Assembly (NCBI GenBank): GCA_003586115.2
Contig: QVOM02000112.1
Location: forward strand, 105,426,701 to 105,490,700
Direction: 5' to 3'
Length of the DNA stretch: 64,000 nt
From: Salvator merianae
Taxonomy: Eukaryota; Chordata; Lepidosauria; Squamata; Teiidae
In this document: positions 23,701 through 35,455 of the stretch, in pieces
Layout: the number at the start of each line of letters is the position of its first letter
How positions within the stretch are numbered: the stretch's first letter is position 1
The notes under the pieces: generated by a model
Told to the model about the DNA's origin: nothing
The model's database searches: none
The model's input: only the letters and a program-made list of their open reading frames with translations
Translations under genes and position numbers: made by a program

Positions 23701-25360
23701 GCCAAAAAAGGCACACTAGTGCACCTAAATACAGGCTGCCATGTAAGGTGTTACGTGGTTGTACTGAGTAATTTGACAGTCTTTTACACATCCCTACTCT
23801 CCTTTCTTCCAGTTTACCCCCATGACATCCCTTCAAGGCAGGTTAGTTTAAGACACAGTGCCTGGCCCAAGATCATCCAGGTGACTGTCATGGCTGCAGA
23901 GAAGTACAAACGCAGGAACATCCAGGTTCTAGCTCAACCCTGAATCCGTATTACGCTGGCTAATAAAGACCCGGAGTGGGGAATCTTGTGGCGATCTAAA
24001 TCCACTAAATCTGTGGGTTTAATTATGGCAGTAATCATATTCTACCTACATCTGAAACACATGTTCAACAGGGGCAGCTCACAGATCAGAACTGTAGGGT
24101 GTTGAGAGGGGACAAGGCTGTGGCTGGAAGCCTTGCTTTCCTGTCTGCACCCTGCACTTCGATCAGCTTTGGATCAAAACAAGGCTCAGGGTGACTAAGG
24201 CTGCATCCACACCAGCAATTTTGGATGCTTCTAGAGCACCCTTGGGACAGACAAACATTCTAGTCCCGTTGGGCCTGCAGAAGCCCCTGACGTGCAAAAT
24301 CCACTCTCAGAATTGCCCTTTGCATAATGCCAAAAAGTACTCTGAGGGCAGATTTTGCCTTCACTCCCCACCCCCACCTGCTGTGTAGGAAGATGGTTGC
24401 ATGGGCAACTTACTAGGGGGAGGCTTCCCCACCGAAAATGGCTACCTTCTGGGGTTGTTTCTGGTTCAATACTCAACTGTGACAGGCAGAAAATATGAAC
24501 CTTTCCGCACTGGGCTTGTTCGCACCTGGTATACGCTTGCTGGTGCAGACTATGGCAGGCCACGGGGCTCATGAATCTTCAGAGTCTGAAAGGCGCTGGA
24601 CATGTGAACGGTGCTCCCCTCACTTCTGGAACAGAACCATGGACTCGCACTTTTCAGACAATTCTTTTTTCAGCTGTCCAGATGCTGCCAAAAGTGAGAC
24701 TTCCAGATGGAATCTCACCCTCACTCCCTGTTGGAGATGGGAGTCCACTGATGTAATTTTTTGCACCAACAATCTAGGCATTGTGCCATTTAGGATCACT
24801 TGTGCCTTGATTTTTCTCAACTCTGCGACCCCGAAGAGACCTGGATGTCTTTCTTCTTCTTGGGGAGTGTCTCCCTCCCTTAGCAGCTTATTCTAGGGCT
24901 TTCCTGTCTTAATGGATTTCCCAATAAACCTTTAACCTTAAGAGTGCCATCTCAGCGTGGCTTATTCTTGCAACTAAATCTGTACTCCTGTGACTGGAGT
25001 TCCGACTCCTTGCCTGCCTAAGTCCTCACTTGTGTAACCCAGTTTCATTTAGTGCTTTTAAAAGGATGCTAAAATGTGACTCCCAGTCTAAATGAAATCC
25101 TAGAAACGTCCACAATGCATCTTAGACAGGGGCATTGACATCTATTAGTAGACTAGGGGATGTCCCCGTTTCCTTGGCAGGAGGCAGACTGAGATGTCTC
25201 TGCAGTCTGGGCTTCCCTCATGACCTCAGGCACCTTGGTGAGGCAGCCTCCATTGCCATCACTGAGGCTGTAGTTCTCATGTTGGCCTATATGCAAATAC
25301 TGCACATTCCGCTGAGGGCCAGCTCAGCATGCAAGAAGCAACTTCAGAGCTGTTGAAGTT
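23701..25360. other. No recognised gene; one isolated transposon end
   Basis: A TAA followed by GGCTGCATCCACACC at 24199 resembles the left end of D-type elements, but no matching right end was found. The rest is unrecognised. Confidence 0.4.
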
Positions 25361-26758
25361 TATAAATTTATTTATTTATTTGCCTTTTTATCCCGCCCTA
25401 TACCCGAAGGTCTCAGGGCGGGTTACAACAATTAAAACAAAACAAAAAAAAAGTCATAAAAGGCACGCAATAAAACAGGAGTCTGAAAGTAGGGAGGGAA
25501 AGCTGTACCTTTAGCCAAATGCAAGGGTAAATAGGTGCGTCTTTATTGCTCTCCTAAAGATGTAAAGTGAAGAAGCTTGACACACCTCAGGGGGAAGAGT
25601 GTTCCACAGTCTGGGGGGCACCACTGAAAAGGTCCTATCCCGGGTGCCCACCCGTTTAGCTATTGAAGGCGGTGATACAACTAGGAGGGCCGCATCTGCG
25701 ATCTTAAGGCACGGGCAGGCTGATATGGGAGAAGACGCTCCGTTAGGTATTTGGGGCCCAAGCCATTTAGGGCCTTATAGGTTAAGATTAACACCTTGAA
25801 TTGGGCTCGGTACCAAATTGGCAGCCAGTGCAGCTCTTTTAAGACCGGCATGATAAGCATCTGACCAGCTGTTCCAGTCAGCAGTCTTGCTGCTGCATTC
25901 TGCACTAGTTGCAGCTTCCGAACCATCTTCAAGGGCAGCCCCATGTGAAGCGTGTTATAGTAATCCAGTCTGGAAGTTACCAAAGCATGGATTACTGTGG
26001 CCAGATCATCTCTGTCCAGAAGGGGTCATAGCTGGCAAACCAGTCATAGCTGGAGGTATGCATTCTTGACCACCGCCTCCACCTGAGTTTCAAATGTAAG
26101 CGTAGAGTCCAAGAGTACACCCAGATTCTGCACCTGTCCTTTCCAGGGCAAAGCAACCCCATCAAGGGTCAGGTGCCTTCCAACTTCATGGACCCGAGAC
26201 CCTCTGATACACAGTACCTCCATCTTGTCTGGATTCAGCTTCTATTTATTGGCCCTCTTCTAGCCGATTACTGCTTCGAGGCACCTGTCCAACACTTCAA
26301 CCACCTGTCCTGATTCAGGTGGCACATATATGTAGAGCTGGGTGTCATCTGCATACTGATGGCATCTGACTCCAAGTCTCCTGATGACCTCCCCCAGTGG
26401 CTTCATATAGATATTGAAAAGCATGGGAGATAAGGTCAACCCCTGAGGAACCCCACACCTGAGTTCCCAGGATGACAAGCAGGAATGTCCCACAACTACC
26501 TCCGGGAATCAGCCTCGGAGACAGGAGCGGAACCACTGTAACACAGTGCCTTCAACTCCTAAACTCCATACTCTCTCCGGAAGAATATCATGATCAATGG
26601 TGTCAAAAGCCGCCAAGAGATCCAGGAGAACCAATAGGGATGCATTTCCCTTGTCTTTCTCCCGGAGAAGGTCATCAAGTAGGGCAACCAAGGTAGCTTC
26701 TGTGCCATAACCAGACCTGAAACCAAACTGAAACGGGTCTAGATAATCAGCTTCTTCC
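25361..26758 (-). mobile_element. L2-clade LINE, 3' part with reverse transcriptase
   Basis: On the minus strand, from 26758 downwards, broken frames encode an L2-type reverse transcriptase. First comes FGFRSGYGTEATLVALLDDL with FDTIDHDIL, next CGVPQGLTLSPMLFNIYMKP, then the catalytic HQYADDTQLY. These are followed by the thumb/C-terminal MVTSRLDYYNTLHMGLPLK and LVQNAAARLLTG with ELHWLPI. The 3' end is the GTAAACCC-GCCCTGAGA-type tail and an A/T-rich end at 25361. Stops and frameshifts split it into at least four frames, so it is inactive. The 5' side is cut off where a plus-strand CR1 begins. Confidence 0.9.
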
Positions 26759-27230
26759 AAGTATGATTATCATGCACAATATGGATAAGGTGGATTGAGA
26801 GAAATTCTGTTTTCTATTACACACTAGGACTAGGGGGCACTCTATGAAGCTGATGGGTAGGAGAGTTAGGACCGACAAGGGGAAGTATTTTTTCACCCAG
26901 AGGGTCATTGGTCTATGGAATTTACTACCAGAAGAGGCAGTGACAGCAATCAGCCTGGACAGCTTTAAGAAGGGATTGGACAGATTCATGGAGGTTGTAC
27001 GTATCAATGGCTACTAGAATGGATGCCTAGGTACTGCCTCCAAGTTGGAAAGACAGGCAGAATGCCTGTAAAACCCATTTGCAGGGAGTTGAGAGCAGGT
27101 GAAAGTTTTGCCTTTTTATTCTGCTTGAGAATGCCCAGAAGCAAGTGGTGGGCTACTGTGGTGAAATAGGATGCTCGACTAGATGGGCCGTGGCCTGATC
27201 CAGCGAGGCTCCTCTTATGTTCTTATATTC
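26759..27230 (+). mobile_element. CR1-like LINE 3' fragment
   Basis: Plus-oriented copy from the ORF2 C-terminus (YFFTQRVIGLWNLLPEEAVT in a plus-strand frame around 26888-26948) to the tail CAGCGAGGCTCCTCTTATG. It abuts the minus-strand L2 at 26758, giving head-to-head 5' truncations. Confidence 0.88.
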
Positions 27231-28593
27231 TGTGCACTGAACCTTTTGCACCTTGGAGATTGAAGTCACTCTATGCACCATCAAGCTCCTTCAGTGGCAG
27301 GTGTGTGTGTGTGTGCTGTGGAGACAGGCTGACCTGGGTGACCCTCCCTATGCAGTTCAAATGACCCGTGGGGGTGGGGGCACGGTATGGATCTCCCTGC
27401 TCCTCCATAGCTCCACTGACTTAGTAATAGCCCAGGTCTCCCCTCTGTGGTGCAACTTACTTACAGCAGTACACTGACTCTCTATGGCTCTCCCAGGTTT
27501 CCACAGGTGATAATTTCTTCATTCTGCATTACATGATGCCTTATGGAAATCAAACTGCAACATGGTATTAGGGATTACTGTATCCATTTGGGATTAACAC
27601 TGCAGCAAACCTTGGCAAGCCTCTAGCGCCCAACATCCTCTGGTCCCACTCTGCATGCCCAAAACAAATGAGTAATAAACAACAAAAAGAAAGAGGGGAA
27701 TCACACCATAAAATATTTATTATGAAACAAATGATCTTTTTCGTCACTTAAGAATCACTTACTCAAGCGCCCTTTAAGAAATTTAAGAAATTTAGAAAAT
27801 ACCAAACATTAACAATAGTTTTACATTATTATACATGACATATAAAACACCACATCACAAACTTTTTTTATTACGTCTTATAGCATTTCCCCTGTTTATT
27901 GTAAATTAATTTCTACATACTTCCAATTTAACTTACTCAGTTTTTTTTTTTTTTTGTTTAAGTAGTAAACAAAAAGGTTCACCTGACTTTCATGGAAGTA
28001 ATATGGTATGTGCAATGAATGCAGTATTCTCCTGGAAGGAAAGAGGAATATAGCTGTGTGCGTGGCCAATCAGAAAGTAAGTTAACTAAGTTTCAAGAAA
28101 TTTAATTCAGTTGGACTTACTCTCAGATAAGTGCGTATATTGGATTAGAGGTTGAGAATGCTACCTTCATTCAAAATGAGAAAAGGCTAATAAGAGCCCT
28201 TGAACCCTTCACCTGGAAGTGAGCCTGTGGGTCTAATCACACAATCAAGGGCATAGCTACCATTGGGCCACACTGCCTTTCTGCCAGAGCCCAGAAATCC
28301 AAGCTAGCTTGGGCACAGCCAATTCAGTTGGACACTGAGCTTGGTGCTTATTTCTCATTGGCCTCTGTGCCTATTTTTGGTCTCAATTTGCATTGCATGG
28401 AGGGGATCATCTTGCTTTCTCTGCCAGAGGTCCATGGCACTCCAGCTGCCTCCCTGCCAGCAAGCTGATTCTGGATCTTCAGTTTCTTCAGAAGATAACT
28501 TTGAACTGAGGGCATCTGCAGAACTTCCTAACAGTTTCTCTCTTGCTGAAAACAATTCCTCAAACACTGGCAGTGAACAGCAGGGACCTTGTT
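27231..28593. other. No recognised feature
   Basis: Non-coding; a short GTGTGT run at 27301-27314 and a T-run near 27940. Nothing else recognised. Confidence 0.4.
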
Positions 28594-29139
28594 CACAAAG
28601 GACCTAGATGGATGGTTAGGCAAATTCATGGAAGACAAGGCCATTGTATATTACTGGGACACATCACCATGTAAGATGCCTTCGAGGGGCAACAAAGTCT
28701 GCCCATTTCCACAACATCTCATGTTCAAGAGGCCTGAGGGTACATGGAGGGACTTCAATAACACTCAGATGCAAAACATTCAGTTCCACTTTTTGTGCCC
28801 TGAACCAGACCCTCACCATGGCAAGATATGTCACATTCATGTGCTGCAGCTATGCACAGAAGGTGAAAAGGTCCTCCAAGTGCAGGAGCAGACTTGACAA
28901 CAACAGCCTTAAAGGTTGCAGTGGCGCCATCAAGCTCCTTCCAAAAGCATCTGAGGCCGTGAGGGCAGCCCAGTCTAGTGGAGGAACTGGTGCAGTGGAG
29001 ACACACCCTAGGTCTGATGGCTATGAGATTTCAGGGAGGCACACAGAAGACCAGCTGCTGGGGGACTGTGAGCAGGGTAAGGGGTGTTCTTATGTTCTGC
29101 TAGTGGGCTTCCATATCCAAATGGTTGCCACTGTGAAGA
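28594..29139 (+). mobile_element. Older CR1-like 3' UTR pieces
   Basis: 28594-28652 (GACCTAGATGGATGGTTAGG, CAAATTCATGGAAGACAAGG) and about 29005-29139 (GATGGCTATGAG, GGGCTTCCATATCCAAATGG, GCCACTGTGAAGACGGGCC) resemble the 3' UTR of a divergent CR1/L3-like subfamily. The 350 bp between them is unrecognised and could be an insertion or the decayed centre. Confidence 0.55.
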
Positions 29140-29705
29140 CGGGCCACTGGACTAGAATAATCAAGGGGCTGGAACACCTGCCTTATGAAATCAGATGTCA
29201 ATATCTTGGCCTCTTTAGCCTTGAAAAATGGTGCTTGAAAAGTATAAAATCATGCATGATATGGAAAAAGTGGATAGAGAAAAATTCTTTTCTCTATCAC
29301 ACAACTCTAGAACCAGGGGGCACGCTATGAAGCTGATGGGCAGAAGACTTAGGACCAACAAGGGGAAGTCTGTTTTCACCCAGAGGATTATCAGTCCATA
29401 GAATTTATTACCAGAAATGGTAGACAGCAATCAGCCTCAATAACTTTAAGAACAGATTGGGCAGATTCATGGAGACGAAGTATATCAATGGCTACTAGAA
29501 CAAACGCTTTGATACTGCCTCCAGGGTGGAGAGACAGGCAGGATGCCTCTAAAGGCCATTTGCAGGGAGTCAAGAGCAGGTGAAGGTTTTGCCTTTATCT
29601 TCTGCTTGAGAATGCCCAGAAGCAATTGATGGGGCACTGTGTGACACAGGATGCTGGACTAGACAAGCTGTGACCTGATCCAGCGGGGCTCCTCTTATGT
29701 TCTAG
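29140..29705 (+). mobile_element. CR1-like LINE 3' fragment
   Basis: Plus-oriented. A frame over about 29155-29250 encodes TRIIKGLEHLPYEIRCQYLG followed by LFSLEK, the ORF2 C-terminal segment. The tail ends CAGCGGGGCTCCTCTTATG at 29705. Confidence 0.9.
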
Positions 29706-31363
29706 GTGGGCCACGGATATGAATCAGCAAGGCATTTCCTATGTCCAATTCTCCCCACCTCCAGCTGAGTACCTGGACACTTCCACAACTCTCAACAAAT
29801 GACATCATGAACATCATTTTCCTTTGAAAAGTGTAGCAAATTCATAAGCAACATTTTATAATTAAAAAAAAAATCCATGCCTGAAAATATGATCAAAAAC
29901 GGTGGTATAGTTTGAATACCAAAGGTCCCAGGGCAAACTGCTTAGATGGGCTCCATAACCAACACATTTTTAAGGAGGAAAAAAAGCAATTGCACAAGCA
30001 TCCTATTAGGACCTCCTCAGCCTATTTGATAAACTAGTCCAGATACAAATGGATACAATCCTTGGGGGCATCTCCACTGCACCAGCCCCGCAGCTGGATT
30101 GGATTGTCTTCACAGCCAGGACAGTGTCAGAGAGGAGTTTGCCAGCTGTCCTTGAGACTGTTGTTCTCCAGTTTTCATGCCTGTGCTTAGAGGGTCTCCT
30201 TGCCCTTGCGTAAAAGGGCCTGGCTCAGTGCATGAGAAGGGGCTTCAGAGCTGCTTCTCATGCACCGAAGTATATGCATCTTGGAGGAAGACCCAAGTCC
30301 CTCCCTGCACCCTCACACCACTTTGGCATAGGGGATGCTGTGGCGATGGGTAAATTTTGATGCCCCTCCAAGGCGCATCGAATGCCATGTGGAGGTGCAG
30401 TCCTGGTCCACAGAAAATTGTAAATCACGGGCAGGACACGGTGCAGATAGGTCTGCAGAATCTCCATGGACTGGTAGAATGTACCTTGTAAAACCACTCA
30501 GCTAGGTCCAGAGCTGTTGCACTTTGAAGATGAAAGAAACAGATAGGTCCCTTAACCCTATCATCGTACAGTAGAAAGCTGGCCAACCTGGGGACGCCAC
30601 CTGCTGCTGAGCTACAGCTGCCATCATACTTTGGCTAGAGAAAAATCAAAGGATTTCTGGGACATCTAGAGCACCACAATTTGCACAGCTGTTTAAGTAC
30701 ATTAAATCCTCAGGACGGGAGCAGAACAGGCCTCCCATACCTGGTGCCTCCCAGATGTTGGCCAGGAATCGTGGATCTTTGTGGCCCAAAACATCTGCAA
30801 GGTATCAGGCTGGCAAAGGCCAGAGACATCTCGGGCCTTGGTATCCCTTGGTATCTCAAACATCTCTTTTATTTGCATATATTATCGTGTGCGTAACACT
30901 GGAAGCCTCAGCACAGTGCCAATGCGTGAATGTCAAGCTTTAGTAAACAGAAACATATTGAGTATATTGCTACATACAGGGCTTTTTCTTTTTAATGAGA
31001 AAGCAAATCCTTGAGAATTTCTGAGCCATAAAACACATTAAGAATTAACAACAACCTTCTGGTTGCTTTACATGAACTGCCAGAAACTTAGCTGCTGACA
31101 GATGAAATCAGCTGGGGTTAGTGCAATATCATCCCTTGGGGCCCGACAGCCCAAAGATTTCCATTGGGTCATGTGGAAATAGTTTGTTAACAAAGTAATT
31201 TTTTACACAATGCAAATCTAAGATGTCATATTCCTACCCCCACCCCACCCCAGCGAGACTATCAGTGGGGAAAATTATTCACTCACGCTGCTTTTTGGTT
31301 TATAAACAATGTCCCAAGGACTTTTTTTCTTCCATCCATGCTCAGTTGTTTGAACTGATTCGT
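29706..31363. other. No recognised feature
   Basis: Non-coding. A moderately GC-rich block at about 30060-30500 may be another decayed DNA transposon but its ends were not found. Confidence 0.4.
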
Positions 31364-31369
31364 TTTATT
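31364..31369 (-). promoter_or_regulatory. Candidate polyadenylation signal AATAAA
   Basis: First canonical AATAAA on the minus strand downstream of the SHISA2 stop codon, about 1.7 kb away. A nearer ATTAAA variant is at 32775-32780. Using the distal site would place a transposon (31405-31856) within the 3' UTR. Which is used cannot be decided from sequence. Confidence 0.35.
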
Positions 31370-31404
31370 TATCCTAGCTATCAATTCCAATAGTTGGAGT
31401 TCTA

Positions 31405-31856
31405 GGGCCTGTTCACACTTACCTCTTACTGAGCGTACAGATGCTCACTAGGTAGGTGTGTTTACACTCCACTGCCACCACAGTGTCCGGGAGTATCTAC
31501 AGCCACTCCCGGACGCTATTAGCTGTGGACAGCTAAAACACTGTCTGCATCTTGACCAAGAGCAGCTGGATGGCTCCCAGTCAGCAGCATTCGCACGTTC
31601 TTCTGGGTGCCAATACTGCAAGCGGGCAGCACAGCATGGCTGCACACTCACGCGCTGCATCCCGATTGCCGTGGCAATGGCCAGATGTTGCCACAGCCGC
31701 TGTCATCCGGTCTGCATTCACATTGCAAGTGCTGATGGCCCAGTATGGTGCTATTCTGGCACTTGCAGTGCAAATGCCTGCAGTGCCGCCAGGGCTATCG
31801 CAGTCAGGCATGGTATTGTTAATACTGTAGAAGACTGATCAGTGCGAACCCAGCCC
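31405..31856. mobile_element. Non-autonomous TIR element, 'CTAGTGAGCGTCTG' family
   Basis: Left end GGGCCTGTTCACACTTACC; right end reverse complement GGGCTGGGTTCGCACTG. Interior blocks (GGGAGTATCTACAGCCACTC, CTTGACCAAGAGCAGCTGGA) match 19045-19500 and 43257-43685. Flanks read CTA and TAG. It lies downstream of SHISA2, possibly inside its 3' UTR. Confidence 0.8.
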
Positions 31857-33077
31857 TAGATTAACTGGGTCTCTATTTGACTTTTCCGTTCTATTTAACT
31901 GGAAGCAGGGTCAGGAAGTCTTGGCTGCGAAGTGCATAGCACTGAGACGCCAAAAAAAAAAAAAAAAGGCCAAGTGTTTCTGAGGACAGCAGTAGTTTTT
32001 GCCATCAAAATGTGAAATGCACAGGAAAACCAAACCAGCGGTCAGTTTCCATTTTGACAATTGATGAGGGTTAACAACATCTGCAAAATGTTAGGTTCCC
32101 ACTGATAATCGGGACTGAAAGAAGCATGCAGCTTCTTCAGCACAACTGAGGACCCCCTGCCCTTGTGCTCCTCTAGCCAGCGGCATTTTGCTCCCTTTCA
32201 AAATGGATTCACCCCTGTCTTTGAGCACATCTGGCTCATTGGACCCCACCCTGTGAGTCAACAGTTAAAAACTGGCTAACATTGGGTCCACTGGACAGCA
32301 AACACTTGCACACATTTTTCAAAGAAAATGGCTCTTCACTGACATGGGATGCAGGAAAGGAGGGGAATGCGGGGTCTTCCACATGTTGCAGCCCAATGCC
32401 TGTCATTCTTGCCACAGGTCATGCAGGACGATGGAAAAGGCAGCGACATCTAGGAAGGCCACACGTTCGCCACCTCGGGATTCTGAAACATCAGTCGCAC
32501 CCTTACGAATTGCCAGGCACAGAACCACCTATGCAGAGTGGAAGCACCAGACATTCAGCTGGGGCCCATCTAAGATGGCATGGCTCACAAGAATTGCACC
32601 ACTCAGCATTTTGCCATCCCTGTGATTGTCAGAACAGCAATACGAAGACTAGTCAGACCTGGGGCAAAAGACACTTCGAGTAGTTACCGTAAACCAAGGA
32701 ACAAAATGTTTCCAATCAACTGGGCAAATCCTGTTGACAGTGTAGCACGTGAAGGGCACTTAATGGCTTGGGAATTTAATCCTTCTGGCCCCACTGAAAC
32801 ACAGATGCCTCTTCAGCATAATTCTTTTGCCTCTGTAAATCATGCACTGGAATGCAAATATTACCTGGAAATGTGAATTCAAAGATATCTTCATTCAGTT
32901 TTCAGCACCTGAACCCCATGAAAGGAAAACCATTTATAAATACTGTTGGACATGCATGAGGTTTCCAAAACTATTTACAAATGATGCTCAACACGCTTCT
33001 TCCCCAAAGCTCTCCTCCTCTGCACAGTCTCTCGCAGCGATACTCGGTTGCGCCTGTCCTCCTGCTCTTCCTTAAAG
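31857..33077 (-). other. SHISA2: Putative SHISA2 3' UTR and downstream sequence
   Basis: Directly follows the TAG stop codon, with a second in-frame TAA two codons later. No repeats recognised between 31970 and 33077, which fits a transcribed 3' UTR. Frames on the plus strand here (32282-32876) have no domain. Confidence 0.5.
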
Positions 33078-33653
<576 letters not shown>

Positions 33654-35223
33654 TTAAGAGAGAGGCCATCACTGCAAGACAGACGAGGGGCAAACTATTT
33701 TGCTGAATACGTTTACACTGCAGGAGCAGAAAAAGGTCTCAAAGTGCATACTACTCTTAACTATTGTGTCATCTAGCTTTTTAGGTAAACCACTTCGTTC
33801 AACCCTTCATAAAAATCTCAGGCTGATTATTCTCCAATCATTTAAAAGAATGTTTTAAGTAAGGAATGGAAACTCAGACTTGACCCTAACCCTAACCCTT
33901 ATTTCAGGAGATAGGTGATTCCACACGGTCACCACAAACATCTCATCTCCCTTCCTTAGGGTTAAATTTATCTTTCTACCCTTGAAAAGAAGATGCAATA
34001 TTTCCTGTGGTTCCTGCCTGCAGGACAACAAGGCAGGAGTTACATTCTTTAAGAGACAGGGAGCAACCCTGTGCACACTTATCCACGAAGACCTAACAAA
34101 TTCAGTAATGGTTACTTCTGAATCGACACACAGAGATTCCATTATTTGAAGTCTACTTATAAAAAATGGCTTAATTCTGACAGGGAATGAGGGGGGAAAG
34201 TGTTTTAAGAAAGAAGTCTCTCTTTTTTAAAACTCCCGCTTAAACCCTGAAGCACTGCTATTATGCAATCTCCGTTAATTTCAAGGGATATATACAAAGT
34301 CCCCATACAGACCTCACTCAAAGTAATGCACTTGGTGCAACTTATACTTTCCAGAAGCAAATCGGGCCTAATTATAACATAACTTCAGGCTAGCTCTGAT
34401 TTAATCACGAGTCGTGAACAGCAGGAAGAAGTGCTAGAAAGCATGCAGGGTTTTCCCAAAGAGAAGTCAAAAGGGCTGATGCTTACCATCTGAAATCCAT
34501 TCACATAAATACATTATTAGGAAGCGGTGCTGTCTATTCATTTATAATACAGCAATAGGCAGATCTGAAGGTGAGATGTAGTGTCACGCTATTTTTTTGC
34601 AAAGCAACTTTGCTCTCCAGAGATTTTTTTAGTGTGCATCTTTAATTGGAGGCAAAAATCAACACTAGAAGTATTTTGAATGCAATACCATGTTTATATG
34701 CCTGCTTGAAATATAGTGCAGCTCATCCTAGATATTCTGGGAAATGCTGCCACCTAGAACAGTAAGATTAATGTATTTGGATCTCCTATCAAAACATAAT
34801 AAAAAGCAAGCTCCAACTTCTGTCACTTGTAAAGCATTAACAAACTACTAGGAAAAAAGTTGGAAGTGTGTACTTGGGCGGTGATGAATAACTTGTTCAA
34901 AGTTTCCAAATGTTAGCATTATACAGAGCCCAGAAATGTACTTAATATGTCTTTAAAAACAAATTCAACAATGAAATTGAAAACAAAACAGGTCTACTAC
35001 AGATGGGGCAGCTAAACAGAAATATTCAAATATACATCAGTTGGTATAAAAAGAGGGGTTTTTAACCTTCTTCCCACCCCATGCTATTCCTTCCTCCCTA
35101 ACTAACAAGTATAGAGAATGTTTGTTGCTCATTATGAGCCAGGAGTCATCTCCCTGTTTTGATTTTCTTGCTGTGACACACAAGCAGAGGTCATGATTTG
35201 AGGTCAGGATGCAGTGTTTGACA

Positions 35224-35455
35224 GGGGCTGTAGCTCAGCAGTACAGCAAACTGCCTGGAAAGCAGAGGGTCGCCAGTTCAATCCCCAGCCTTTCCCTGGA
35301 AGCAGGCAATGGCAAACCACTTCTGTATCCCTGCCAAGAAAACTGCATAGCGATGCCCTTGGAGATGCCCCTGCAGTTAACCAGGAGTTGGCCAGAACTT
35401 GGTGGTATCCAGACTGCAGTGTTTGCTGCTCCCCCGGCTTCACGTAAAGAGCCCA
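35224..35455 (+). mobile_element. tRNA-derived SINE in the SHISA2 intron
   Basis: GGGGCTGTAGCTCAGCAGTA gives a tRNA-like A box, and GGTCGCCAGTTCAATCCCC a B box, 33 bases apart. The following GCAATGGCAAACCACTTCTG and GCCAAGAAAACTGCATAGCG blocks are the SINE body, shared with 43120-43256 and 47735-47980. It is antisense to SHISA2. An intact cloverleaf is not evident, so this is not a functional tRNA gene. Confidence 0.8.

Noticed and set aside
24199..24560. Possible D-type element beginning GGCTGCATCCACACC
   Set aside because: No convincing right terminus; a later TTTCCGCACTGGGC segment belongs to a different family.
28644..29330. 228-codon plus-strand frame
   Set aside because: Runs across unrelated repeat pieces; only its end resembles CR1 ORF2. 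Not a host gene.
33883..33900. Three CCCTAA units resembling telomere repeat
   Set aside because: Too short to be an interstitial telomere array; expected by chance or minor repair insertion.
35224..35296. Possible tRNA gene
   Set aside because: A and B boxes are present but the acceptor stem does not pair and SINE body sequence follows; a tRNA-derived SINE explains it.
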